DNA of 64,000 nt from Prevotella jejuni (GTDB taxonomy: Bacteria > Bacteroidota > Bacteroidia > Bacteroidales > Bacteroidaceae). The translations under genes were made by a program, and so were the position numbers. The notes under the pieces are model-generated. The model had not been told where the DNA came from. It saw only the letters and a program-made list of their open reading frames with translations, and did not search any database. Position 1 is the first letter of the stretch. Every line of letters begins with the position of its first letter. Below, piece by piece: positions 1-8,996 of this stretch. The DNA lies in contig NZ_FZNZ01000024.1 of the NCBI RefSeq assembly GCF_900187995.1, forward strand, positions 1 through 64,000. Reading direction: 5' to 3'.

Positions 1-83
1 GGGGGCTTCTCGCCCCCAAACCCCGCGGTGTTTTCAGGTATAGATTATTAAGCTACACCAGCACTTGGGATTGCAGTTCTATG

Positions 84-115
84 TTGAACTTGCGGTTTAA
101 TTTGATTTAACTTTG
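84..115 (+). promoter_or_regulatory. Bacteroides-type promoter of the SusC/SusD operon
   Basis: A TAACTTTG -7 box lies at 108-115, with a weak TTG about 21 bases upstream (84-86). It would start transcription near 122, leaving a leader of about 40 bases before the SusC ATG at 165. The first 17 bases of the window form a small GC hairpin (GGGGGC / GCCCCC) that may end an upstream gene outside the window. Confidence 0.5.
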
Positions 116-164
116 CGACTATAAAACCTAAAATAAGTTTTAATCTAAATATACTTAAAAGCCT

Positions 165-3100
165 ATGTACCTAAGGAAGAAAAGGACTACAAGCTTAATG
201 ATGATGGCTTTGTTCAGTTCAAGTTTACTGCATGCCAACATTACGTATAAAGCTAATGCAGCTGTTGTTCAACAGCAAGCTGTATGTAAGGGAACAGTTG
301 TCGACAGTAAAGGAGAACCAGTTGTTGGTGCCTCTGTTTTTGCCGTAAGTAATGGACACAAGAAAGGAAGTGTAACCGATCTTGATGGTAATTTCGAGAT
401 AGACGGTATCGCTTCAGGCTCTTCACTTACCATCTCTTATGTTGGTTATAAGACTCAGCAGGTGACTTGGAATGGTAAAGACCTAAAGGTAACACTTCAG
501 GAGGGCAGTGAGATGCTTGATAACGTTGTCGTTGTCGGTTATGGTACACAGAAGAAGGTTAACCTTACTGGTGCTGTCTCTGTTGTATCTTCAAAGGCTC
601 TTGACTCTCGTCCAGTAACGAGTGTAGCACAGGCATTGCAGGGTGAGGTTCCAGGATTGAACTTCAGCGTAGGTAATGGGGGTGGTTCATTGAAGAGCCG
701 TATGGGACTTAACATTCGTGGTATAGGAACTATTGGTGATGGTTCTAATGCTGCTCCACTCGTACTTATCGATGGTTCGGAAGGTGATCTTTACTCTATT
801 TCTCCAAATGACATCGAGAGTATCTCTGTATTGAAGGATGCTTCATCAAGTGCTATCTACGGTTCACGTGCTGCGTTTGGTGTTATCCTCGTTACAACTA
901 AGAGTGGTAAGGAAGGTCGTACGAACGTTTCTTATAATGGTAACGTACGTTTCTCTACAGCTACTCAGATTCCAGAGATGCCTAACTCATACGATTTCGC
1001 ACGCTATTGGAATGATGCTGCAGCAAACAGTGGCGGTAATGCGCCATTTAGTCAGGATATGCTTAACAAGATTAAGAACCATATTAACGGTACACCAGCG
1101 CCAGGTGAAGAGGTAACTACGACTTGGCAGGGTACTGCTGCTAATGAGCCATGGAGTATGTATAATGGTTCTTGGGATAACACCAACTGGTTTAAGGAGA
1201 TGTATAAGTCTGCTGTTCCTTCAACAGAGCATAATATCTCTGTAAGTGGAGGCGGTAATAAGGTGAACTACTATATCAGTGGAGCTATCTTAAGTCAGCG
1301 TGGATTGATTCGTCATGGTAAGGATAAGCTGAAGAGATATAACTTCTCTTCTAAGGTTACAGCAAACCTCACTGATTGGGCGACAGTTACCTATAACACA
1401 AAGTGGATTCGCGAAGACTATAGCAGACCATCTTATATGACCGGACTCTTCTTCCATAACATCGCACGTCGCTGGCCTACCAACCCTGTTTACGACCCAA
1501 ACGGCCACTATGTACATGGAAATGAGATCTTACAGATGGAGAATGGTGGTATTGATGCAACCCAGGAAGATAAGCTCTTCCAGCAGCTTGCTCTTGAGTT
1601 CCGACCAATTAAGGGTTGGAAGATAAGATTAGAAGGTAACTACAATACAACTAACTACCACAACCATTGGGACGTGTTGCCTATTTACTACTATGATCCA
1701 GATCAGCATCCAGTAGCTGCAGCGTGGAGCGGAGACTATTTAGCAGGAAAGTCTTATGTCGGTGAGGCTATGTCTAAGAATAATTACTACAATGGACGTT
1801 TCTTCACTGAGTATAACATGACCCTCAATGACAAGCATGAGTTTAAGTTCCTTGCTGGTTTGGACATGGAGTCTAATATTTATACTAACCTCAGTGCTTC
1901 TCAAGCTGACCTTGTAACACCATTAGTGCCAACCCTCAATAATGCAACTAATAAAGTTGTTGGACGTGGTTTCTCTAACACACACTGGTCAACAATGGGT
2001 ATGTTTGGTCGTATCAACTATGCTTATGACTCACGTTATTTGGCTGAGTTCTCTATTCGTAGAGACGGCTCTTCACGTTTCATCGGAGATAAGACATGGG
2101 GTACATTCCCATCTATTGCACTCGGTTGGAATATTGCTAACGAGCAGTTCTTCAAGCCTCTTAATAAGACAGTTAATACTCTTAAGTTGAGATTAACATA
2201 CGGTTCACTTGGTAATACTAATACAGACCAGCTCTATCCTTGGTTCCTCAGACAGCCTATCAACTCAAACTCTTCAGCATGGCTTGTTAATGGTGAACGC
2301 GTTAATACATCAGGCGTTCCTGGTCTTGTATCACCTTTCCTAACTTGGGAGAGAGTTCAGTCATGGAACATTGGTCTTGACTTCGGATTGTTTAATAACA
2401 AACTTCAAGGAACATTCGATTACTTCGTTCGTACAACAAAGAACATGGTTGGTCCTGCACCAGTTAAGCCATCTATTCTCGGAGCAACACAGCCAAAAGA
2501 GAATAATAGTGATATGAGATCAAATGGTTGGGACTTAGAAGTAAGATGGAGAGACAGAGTAGGACAAGTAAACTATGGTATCAAGCTCGTTCTCTCTGAT
2601 GATTACCAGACTATTACGAACTTCTATAATCCAAACAGACTGCTTTCTCAGTGGTGTGCAGGTAAGCGTATGGGCGATATCTATGGCTATAAAGTAGAAG
2701 GTATAGCACAGACTGATCAGCAGATGAACGAATGGTTGGCTAATAACAAGCCTTCATGGGGTTCTGACTGGGCTGCAGGTGATGTAATGTACAAAGACCT
2801 CAATGGTGATAAGAAGGTGAACTCTGGTAAGAGCACATACGATGATATGGGTGACTTGACCAAGATTGGTAACTCATTACCACGCTATCGTTTCGGTATC
2901 ACTTTGGATGCTAACTGGAAAGGATTTGACTTCCTCATCTTCATGCAGGGTGTTGGTAAGCGTGACTTCTGGGATGCCTCTCCTTATAGTATTGGTGCTA
3001 ATACTGGTTTATGGCAGAGTGCAGCATTCAAGGATCACCTTGACTACTGGAGACCAGCTACCGATACCAACTTCGGACCTAATCCAAATGCTTTCTATCC

Positions 3101-3392
3101 AAGACCTCTCTTCGGTGCAGGTTCTAAGAACTTCCAGACAAGCGACAGATATCTACAGAACGCAGCATACATGAGAATCAAGAATATTCAGATTGGTTAC
3201 ACGCTGCCAATGTCTATCGCAAGCAAGATAGGAGCTAATAGAATACGTTTCTATTTCTCTGCTGAGAACCTCGCAACATTCACTAAGATGAATAAGATTT
3301 TCGACCCTGAAGCAACAGGAGGAGACTGGGGACCTGGAAAAATTTACCCTCTTCAGAGAACTGTTTCATTCGGTTTGAATCTTAACTTCTAA
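165..3392 (+). CDS. SusC/RagA-family TonB-linked outer membrane protein
   Basis: Outer-membrane beta-barrel transporter that imports large ligands (typically glycans or peptides) using TonB energy, working as a lidded pair with a SusD lipoprotein. The 1075-residue product starts with an export signal (about residues 1-33). A carboxypeptidase-regulatory-like domain follows (about 40-112, with the CKGTVVDSKGEPVVGAS pattern). The TonB box and plug start at about 115 (LDNVVVVGYGTQKK), and the long barrel ends in an aromatic-tipped LNLNF strand. Length is normal for the family. The SusD partner starts 12 bases downstream. No glycoside hydrolase, peptidase or sensor gene follows on the same strand, so the substrate cannot be inferred. 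Confidence 0.95.
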   Translation: MYLRKKRTTSLMMMALFSSSLLHANITYKANAAVVQQQAVCKGTVVDSKGEPVVGASVFAVSNGHKKGSVTDLDGNFEIDGIASGSSLTISYVGYKTQQVTWNGKDLKVTLQEGSEMLDNVVVVGYGTQKKVNLTGAVSVVSSKALDSRPVTSVAQALQGEVPGLNFSVGNGGGSLKSRMGLNIRGIGTIGDGSNAAPLVLIDGSEGDLYSISPNDIESISVLKDASSSAIYGSRAAFGVILVTTKSGKEGRTNVSYNGNVRFSTATQIPEMPNSYDFARYWNDAAANSGGNAPFSQDMLNKIKNHINGTPAPGEEVTTTWQGTAANEPWSMYNGSWDNTNWFKEMYKSAVPSTEHNISVSGGGNKVNYYISGAILSQRGLIRHGKDKLKRYNFSSKVTANLTDWATVTYNTKWIREDYSRPSYMTGLFFHNIARRWPTNPVYDPNGHYVHGNEILQMENGGIDATQEDKLFQQLALEFRPIKGWKIRLEGNYNTTNYHNHWDVLPIYYYDPDQHPVAAAWSGDYLAGKSYVGEAMSKNNYYNGRFFTEYNMTLNDKHEFKFLAGLDMESNIYTNLSASQADLVTPLVPTLNNATNKVVGRGFSNTHWSTMGMFGRINYAYDSRYLAEFSIRRDGSSRFIGDKTWGTFPSIALGWNIANEQFFKPLNKTVNTLKLRLTYGSLGNTNTDQLYPWFLRQPINSNSSAWLVNGERVNTSGVPGLVSPFLTWERVQSWNIGLDFGLFNNKLQGTFDYFVRTTKNMVGPAPVKPSILGATQPKENNSDMRSNGWDLEVRWRDRVGQVNYGIKLVLSDDYQTITNFYNPNRLLSQWCAGKRMGDIYGYKVEGIAQTDQQMNEWLANNKPSWGSDWAAGDVMYKDLNGDKKVNSGKSTYDDMGDLTKIGNSLPRYRFGITLDANWKGFDFLIFMQGVGKRDFWDASPYSIGANTGLWQSAAFKDHLDYWRPATDTNFGPNPNAFYPRPLFGAGSKNFQTSDRYLQNAAYMRIKNIQIGYTLPMSIASKIGANRIRFYFSAENLATFTKMNKIFDPEATGGDWGPGKIYPLQRTVSFGLNLNF

Positions 3393-3404
3393 ATATACGG
3401 AATT

Positions 3405-5471
3405 ATGAAAAAGATTATTTCAGATATACTAAAAGGTGGTCTACCATTGCTGTGCCTTGGCATGACTGTTACTTCATGTGATGATTTCCTTGATAGAAAA
3501 CCTCTTGATCAGGTTTCACCAAGCGAATACTTCAAAACTGCAGATCAACTTGGTACATTCACCATTAACTACTATACAAGAATCTTCCCTAATAACAGTG
3601 GCTGGTTTGGGGGTGTTGCAACATTTGATAATGGTACTGATAACCAAGCAGCAAGAAGTGGAAACTCAGGAATGTACCTACAGGACCAGTGGAAAGTCCC
3701 AACATCAGGAGGTCTTGATGTGTATGCTATCAGAGATGTAGATAAATTCATTAATGAAAGTGAAGCAAAGATTGCCAAAGAAGAAGTAACTGGTACACCA
3801 GAACTCATCAATCAATACATGGGTGAAGCTTACTTCATCAGAGCTATGCTCTACTTTGATAAGCTGAAGACTTACGGTGATTTCCCTATCATGCTTAATG
3901 AGTTAAACATTGATAAAGACCTCGTAGAAGCAAGTAAGCGTCAGCCTCGTAACCTTGTTGCACGTCAGATTCTTTCTGATATGGATAAGGCTATTGATAA
4001 GTTGCAGGTGAACTTTGCCAATAAGGTACGTATCAATAAGTATGCTGCTCTGGCTATGAAATCAAGAATGGCACTCTATGAAGCAACCTTCGAGAAGTAT
4101 CACAGAGGAACAGGTCGTGTACCAGGTGATGCTAACTGGCCAGGTAAGAACAAGGAGTGGAACAAGAACTTCACTATCAATCAGGATGATGAAGTTAATT
4201 TCTTCCTTGATCAAGCGATTGATGCAGCTAAGAAGGTGTGTGATGCTGTACCATTGTCAACTCAGAATAACCACGTAATGAATCCTGGTACTGTTGGTAA
4301 TTTCAATGGTTGGAATCCATACTATGATATGTTTGCAAGTCCAAACTTGACGAAGTATCCAGAAGTTCTATTGTGGAGAGAATTCAATACTGATATCAAC
4401 GTAGCTCACCTCACGTCAAACAAACTGCGTGGTGGCTTGTCTTCAGGTTGGACTCGTGGTCTCGTAGAGTCATTCCTTATGAAGAATGGTTTGCCTATCT
4501 ATGCTTCTGGTTCAGGCTATCATGGTGATACTACAGTAGACTTAGCTAAGACTGACCGTGATGAGCGTCTGCAGCTTTTCGTGTTCGGTGAGTCTAATGA
4601 CCTTGATATTGATCAGAAGAGTATTGATTTAATTAATAAGCAAAGAGTTAAAGAAGGTAAACCTACCATTACTAAACTCTTATTCGATGCGGCAACTCTT
4701 TTTGCAACAGACCAGGCAAGTAGAGATGTAACTGGCTATCGTCAGCGTAAGTTCTACAACTATGATCCAGCAATGCAGTTAGGTCAGACCTTCTCTGATG
4801 TTGATGGTCAGATTATTATTCGTGTTGAGGAAGCTATGCTCAACTACATTGAAGCTTCTTATCTCCGTACTGGGTCATTGGATGCAACAGCTACTGGTTA
4901 TTGGACAGCATTGCGTGCACGCGCTGGTATCACAGCTCCAATTTCAACAACTATCGCTGCAACTGATATGACTAAGGAGGCTGATGTAAATCGTCCATCA
5001 TACGACTGGGCAGCATTCTCAGCTGGTCATCCAGTGGATGCAACACTCTATTCTATCCGTCGTGAGCGTCGTAGCGAGTTTGCTGGTGAGGGTCTTCGTG
5101 AAGATGACTTGATTCGTTGGGCAGCTTTGGATCAGGTGAAGAACTATCAGATCGAAGGTGTTAACTTCTGGGATCAGATATATCAGAGTCCTTCTTTCGT
5201 TGATAAGAATGGTGTGAGTCTGATTATTGCTGATGGTGGTGCTAATGCTACAATGTCTGCTAAGACACTTTCAAAGTATGTTCGTCCTTACCAGATTCAG
5301 ACGACCAACAATATCCTCTACAACGGTTACACCTTCTATCAGGCACATTACTTGTCTCCATTCTCTTATCAGGAGATGCAGCTCTGTTCACCTGATCGTA
5401 ATGCAGAGAACTCAAACTTGTACCAGAATATCTACTGGCCAGTTGAGGCAAATGGTGAAGCTATCAAGTAG
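3405..5471 (+). CDS. SusD/RagB-family nutrient-binding lipoprotein
   Basis: Cell-surface lipoprotein that caps the SusC barrel and binds ligand. The 688-residue product has a lipoprotein signal with a lipobox ending at Cys25 (TVTSC, followed by acidic DD, typical of surface-exported lipoproteins). It shows the TPR-type SusD signature FIRAMLYFDKLKTYGDFPIM near residue 150 and the family's RRERRSEFAGEGLREDDLIRW motif near 555. It lies 12 bases after SusC and ends at a strong terminator (5504-5544), so the pair is a two-gene operon. Substrate unknown. Confidence 0.95.
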   Translation: MKKIISDILKGGLPLLCLGMTVTSCDDFLDRKPLDQVSPSEYFKTADQLGTFTINYYTRIFPNNSGWFGGVATFDNGTDNQAARSGNSGMYLQDQWKVPTSGGLDVYAIRDVDKFINESEAKIAKEEVTGTPELINQYMGEAYFIRAMLYFDKLKTYGDFPIMLNELNIDKDLVEASKRQPRNLVARQILSDMDKAIDKLQVNFANKVRINKYAALAMKSRMALYEATFEKYHRGTGRVPGDANWPGKNKEWNKNFTINQDDEVNFFLDQAIDAAKKVCDAVPLSTQNNHVMNPGTVGNFNGWNPYYDMFASPNLTKYPEVLLWREFNTDINVAHLTSNKLRGGLSSGWTRGLVESFLMKNGLPIYASGSGYHGDTTVDLAKTDRDERLQLFVFGESNDLDIDQKSIDLINKQRVKEGKPTITKLLFDAATLFATDQASRDVTGYRQRKFYNYDPAMQLGQTFSDVDGQIIIRVEEAMLNYIEASYLRTGSLDATATGYWTALRARAGITAPISTTIAATDMTKEADVNRPSYDWAAFSAGHPVDATLYSIRRERRSEFAGEGLREDDLIRWAALDQVKNYQIEGVNFWDQIYQSPSFVDKNGVSLIIADGGANATMSAKTLSKYVRPYQIQTTNNILYNGYTFYQAHYLSPFSYQEMQLCSPDRNAENSNLYQNIYWPVEANGEAIK

Positions 5472-5503
5472 GCTTTAACTGAATAAGACAGAATTAAATA
5501 AGG

Positions 5504-5544
5504 AGAGAGAGCATGTCAAGCGATTGATATGCTCTCTTTCTTTG
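5504..5544 (+). terminator. Rho-independent terminator of the SusC/SusD operon
   Basis: A 14-bp stem (AGAGAGCATGTCAA paired with TTGATATGCTCTCT, one G-U pair) with a GCGA loop, followed by a T-rich tail. It starts 32 bases after the SusD stop. Confidence 0.85.
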
Positions 5545-5663
5545 TACGCTTACTTGTTGTCTGTGTAATAGTAGTTGCTTTATGGGACGTAAGTTTTATA
5601 CTATGTCATTAGGTAGAGATGCGTTTCGATGACCTCAGTATATAATGCTGGTAGAATTATTTA

Positions 5664-5751
5664 CGTGAAAAGAAATATTTATTGTCATGAAAAGAAATAT
5701 TTATTGTCATGAAGAAAAATATTTTTTTTCATGAAAATAATTTGAGGAAGC
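5664..5751. repeat. 22-bp-period array, CATGAAAA type (copy 1)
   Basis: Four units start at 5664, 5686, 5708 and 5730, exactly 22 bases apart. The unit is CATGAAAAGAAATATTT plus a short T-rich remainder; the first begins CGTG instead of CATG. The core holds an AAATATTT palindrome. The array sits between the SusD terminator and the promoter at 5818, in an AT-rich spacer of 434 bases with no gene. A second array of the same type is at 46768-46855. Confidence 0.8.
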
Positions 5752-5817
5752 TTTATTTTATAGACATGTAACCATGTTTTGTCTGCCAAAGAAGGCTGTT
5801 GTTTTTAGTTGTATCCC

Positions 5818-5848
5818 TTGTATATTAGAGTACAAAAGTTTATCTTTG
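5818..5848 (+). promoter_or_regulatory. Bacteroides-type promoter upstream of membrane protein 5906
   Basis: TTG at 5818-5820, a 20-base spacer, then TATCTTTG at 5841-5848. The predicted start near 5855 leaves a leader of about 50 bases. Confidence 0.7.
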
Positions 5849-5905
5849 CAAGATATAATTCTTACTGTTTAGGAGGCAGTCGATGACTGTAATAATAAAT
5901 TAAGT

Positions 5906-6331
5906 ATGTTCGCTTTTATCATCATTATACTACTTTGTGTTCTTGCTCTTGGTGTTTCACTGTTTGTTGGCCATTGGAATAAGAGCAATAAGAGTGGGGC
6001 AGAGGTCAGTGTTGTTGCTTTTTATAATAAGGATTGGCGGTCTTTATTCTGGATATTCCTCCGTGTGTTGTCTTTCGCTTTGGTTACTATTTTATTGTTC
6101 TTAATGGTAATTGCCACTTTTGGTGAGGATGATGCAGGCGAGTGTTTCTTTTGGATTATCATGTTTATTGTCGGCAGCTGGTTTATTTCAATACCTATTC
6201 TTGTTATTTATATCTGCTCAGCAGTGCAAGCCATTCGGCACCGTGATCATATGAATAACGTCTTTCTTGGCCTTTATTGTTTCAATGCTCTTCAGTTACT
6301 TTGCGTTGTGATATTGAGTAGTCAGCTATAA
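5906..6331 (+). CDS. Four-helix membrane protein, short paralogue of 8997-9977
   Basis: I do not recognise a named family. The 141-residue product is almost entirely membrane. Hydrophobic segments lie at about 1-22, 48-70, 79-102 and 115-139, with a basic linker after the first. It aligns along its whole length with the first 140 residues of the 326-residue protein at 8997-9977. Shared strings include WFISIPI and, in similar form, NNVFLGLYCFNALQLLC versus NNIFLGLHCFNILQVLC. It lacks the soluble C-terminal domain of that protein, and I see no decayed remnant of it downstream. It has its own promoter (5818-5848). Function unknown. Confidence 0.7.
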   Translation: MFAFIIIILLCVLALGVSLFVGHWNKSNKSGAEVSVVAFYNKDWRSLFWIFLRVLSFALVTILLFLMVIATFGEDDAGECFFWIIMFIVGSWFISIPILVIYICSAVQAIRHRDHMNNVFLGLYCFNALQLLCVVILSSQL

Positions 6332-6370
6332 GTGGTTTGTATGAATAATTGTTATTTCATCTTTTTTTCC

Positions 6371-6402
6371 TTTGCAAGTATCATTAGAAACTCTTATCTT
6401 TG
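6371..6402 (+). promoter_or_regulatory. Bacteroides-type promoter of the 6514-8674 gene pair
   Basis: TTTG at 6371-6374, a 20-base spacer and TATCTTTG at 6395-6402, close to the ideal arrangement. It predicts a leader of about 105 bases before the ATG at 6514. Confidence 0.75.
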
Positions 6403-6513
6403 TAGTCAATCTATATTTTTTCAGAAAGACAACCATTTTTTAAGACCTATATTAATAACCTATAATCCTTGACTCCATTGTGGAGAAATGATTTATAATG
6501 AGTAGAAACTTAC

Positions 6514-7701
6514 ATGATAAAGAATAAAAAGCTTCGGATAGCCATAGCTTCTGTTATTATGGCTTTGATTTACCCACTTATTTTTATGTTCTTGTTTGCA
6601 ATGGAGGCAGCTTCTGGAGACAGTACTGATGCGGCTGGTCGGGGGTTTGTAGCTTTGGGTATATACATAGAAGGCTTCATGGTTTCCGTAGTATACTTTA
6701 TAATCAGTATAATCTTCTCACGTATTTTCCTACGAACTCTACTTCCTCCCTTCATTGCTTTATTACTTTTATTATTGGGATATGGGATATCTCTTATACC
6801 TGATTACATTGATACTCTTCCAAGTGAATACACAGAGTATTATGAAGATGGTAAGGTGAAACAAGTTGGAAAAAAGGAACATAGTTATGATACATGGGTT
6901 GGTTGGGTGAAGTCCTATAGGCGAGATGGCACCATTTGGAAGGAAGAGAAATTCCCTTCTATCAAGTCAGATAATCACTTAATCTATGCTAAGTATTATT
7001 ATGAGGATGGTACTTTAAAGTCGGAGGGGTACACAACTTTTGATAACTTAGCGCATCGAGAAGGTGAATGGAAGTTCTATAAGCCTGATGGAACACTTGA
7101 TGATATTCGCAATTATGACGAGAATGCAGTAAGATTAAACTCTTCTGAGAAATATCAACTATATACAGATGGGGTAAAGATATACAGAGTCGGTTCTGGG
7201 AAACTATTTACTGGTACACTCAGTAATACGCCTGTTGTCTATTTGAAAAACTATTTCAACGAATTCCCAGAAGCCTTTTTCCCAAGAGAAAATGAAGACG
7301 ACGAGGAAGAGATATTTCCCGACTTATATACATGTAGGGTAAAGAATGGATTAAAGCAAGATAAGGTCGTTATTCGTTATGCTACTCATGGGCATCCTAT
7401 TGCCTATCAGACTGTTATCTATGACGGTGGTAACTCATGGGCTCCTGCCAATGCTTATTATCCAAATGGACAGATACAAGATAAAGTAACAATACTTGAT
7501 GATAGTACAAGGCGTTATGATTGCTATTATCAAGATTCAATAAAGCGCCGTCCGCATTGTGTTCTTCGTTTTAAAGTGAAGTACAGGAATGACGATGCTA
7601 TTGATACGGCTTATTGGTATAATAGTCATGGGAAGCTACGTGCATGGGCTGTTTTCAAGGATGGGGATATCGTTAAACACTGGCCAGAAGAAACGTATTA
7701 A
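6514..7701 (+). CDS. Membrane protein with YwqK/MORN-type repeats
   Basis: The 395-residue protein has three N-terminal hydrophobic segments (about residues 8-30, 48-72 and 74-96). An extramembrane region then carries several short repeats of the Y-Y-x-D/N-G-x-h type. Examples are YYEDGKVKQVG, SYRRDGTIWKEEKF, YYEDGTLKSEG, FYKPDGTLDDI and YYPNGQIQDKV. These match the MORN_2/YwqK repeat pattern, a beta-hairpin repeat common in Bacteroidota surface proteins and some immunity-like proteins. The next gene starts four bases after the stop, so the two are probably cotranscribed. The molecular role is unknown; an antitoxin or immunity role is possible but unsupported by any visible toxin. Confidence 0.75.
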   Translation: MIKNKKLRIAIASVIMALIYPLIFMFLFAMEAASGDSTDAAGRGFVALGIYIEGFMVSVVYFIISIIFSRIFLRTLLPPFIALLLLLLGYGISLIPDYIDTLPSEYTEYYEDGKVKQVGKKEHSYDTWVGWVKSYRRDGTIWKEEKFPSIKSDNHLIYAKYYYEDGTLKSEGYTTFDNLAHREGEWKFYKPDGTLDDIRNYDENAVRLNSSEKYQLYTDGVKIYRVGSGKLFTGTLSNTPVVYLKNYFNEFPEAFFPRENEDDEEEIFPDLYTCRVKNGLKQDKVVIRYATHGHPIAYQTVIYDGGNSWAPANAYYPNGQIQDKVTILDDSTRRYDCYYQDSIKRRPHCVLRFKVKYRNDDAIDTAYWYNSHGKLRAWAVFKDGDIVKHWPEETY

Positions 7702-7705
7702 GATT

Positions 7706-8674
7706 ATGAAGAAGAATATAATAAAGGTATGCCTGATAGTGCAGGTGATTTGTGTACTACTTTTCTTGATAGATGTCATTTGTTTAGGAAAAGACACCTT
7801 CTGCTATTTTATACAGCAGGTGGAGATTGTTGGGGCTGTTCTCACTTGTTGGGTATGGGTTTATTACCTTGCTAAACTTATCTCCTTTTGCACTAATGAC
7901 TCAAAGGTTGGTAGGTTTCTTCTATGGTCAATATCTGTTATTGTTTTCTTTATCTTCCTAATACCCTCCTTGAACTTTATCCTCTCTAATATAGCTCTGG
8001 GTTGTGAGTATCGTGATAGTCGTCATGAGATACTTATAAAGGTCCATGATCCCATCTTTTTCTTAAGTTATAATCCGCAGTTTGTGTTCTATAAGAAAGG
8101 AATGATTATTAATCATTATATGGGAGAGGACATTGGCTATAACCTTCCAGGCGACCAAAATAAGCGATGGAAGTTCTATGATGACCTCGGAGTGGCTGTG
8201 CTTACGGCAGACAAAGACTTAAATGAAGGTTTAGGACTACTGTCTGACAACAAGTTCTATTATATTGATGAAGCCAAGGCCATGACCCACAAGAAGGAGA
8301 TAAGCCAGTTATCACAGCAACTCTTCTGTGAGAACGATAAGTATATAGTCATTGCTGATGGGTATTACCTAAAGAATGGTTTTGATACTCGTTCTATCTA
8401 TGATACAAAGTCACGCTTGTTGCGTCAACTCTTTTTTAGTGATAGCGTGGGCATAGAAGTACCAGATACACGATATAAGCATTTCTCAAAAGTTGATAAT
8501 GATAGTATTATAGCTTGTATAAGATCAATTCCTTTATCTGTATTACCCGTCAATGTGGGGAAAGATGATACTTTAGGTATGAGTATTAATGAGCGAATTG
8601 TTACAGATCAGAATGCAAAGTCCAATCCAGCTGTGAAGAGGAAATTAATGTGGCTGTTCTATAAACTAAACTAA
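7706..8674 (+). CDS. Membrane-anchored protein of unknown function
   Basis: I do not recognise this family. The open frame extends upstream to 7589 inside the preceding gene, but the ATG at 7706, four bases after that gene's stop, is the natural start. It gives a 322-residue protein beginning MKKNIIKVCLIVQVICVLL. Three hydrophobic segments fall within about the first 105 residues, followed by roughly 215 soluble residues rich in Tyr, Asp and Lys (for example YNPQFVFYKKGMIINHYMGE). It is probably translated together with the repeat protein before it. Confidence 0.7.
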   Translation: MKKNIIKVCLIVQVICVLLFLIDVICLGKDTFCYFIQQVEIVGAVLTCWVWVYYLAKLISFCTNDSKVGRFLLWSISVIVFFIFLIPSLNFILSNIALGCEYRDSRHEILIKVHDPIFFLSYNPQFVFYKKGMIINHYMGEDIGYNLPGDQNKRWKFYDDLGVAVLTADKDLNEGLGLLSDNKFYYIDEAKAMTHKKEISQLSQQLFCENDKYIVIADGYYLKNGFDTRSIYDTKSRLLRQLFFSDSVGIEVPDTRYKHFSKVDNDSIIACIRSIPLSVLPVNVGKDDTLGMSINERIVTDQNAKSNPAVKRKLMWLFYKLN

Positions 8675-8728
8675 GAAGCTGTCTTTATGTTTGCTCTAGT
8701 CTAAAGTGAACAATTCAGTAAAACTAAT

Positions 8729-8812
8729 TTTGCTGTCATTACTGTCATGCTTTTTGAAGATGCAATACTTTGTCATACAGATAGTTGCTGCCAAATGTTA
8801 AAATGACAGCAA
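8729..8812. repeat. GCTGTCA inverted-repeat element, copy 1
   Basis: An 84-base element begins TTGCTGTCATT and ends AATGACAGCAA, giving terminal inverted repeats. It lies in a 322-base spacer that otherwise shows no gene. Related copies are at 24296-24380 and 61103-61189. No open frame, so if mobile it would depend on an enzyme encoded elsewhere. Confidence 0.65.
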
Positions 8813-8996
8813 CTTGATAATAACATTATTCTTATAATAGTGTGTGATAAAAGACTTCTGTTTTTAGTAGTTTTTAATGCCTTTATTAGTGAACATTTTT
8901 GTAGTTGGCAACCTTATAGGTAAAGAATTAAATAAGTAAGGTTGTCAGATACGTATAAAAGACTCATGGTACTGATAAATATATCAATAGTCTATT

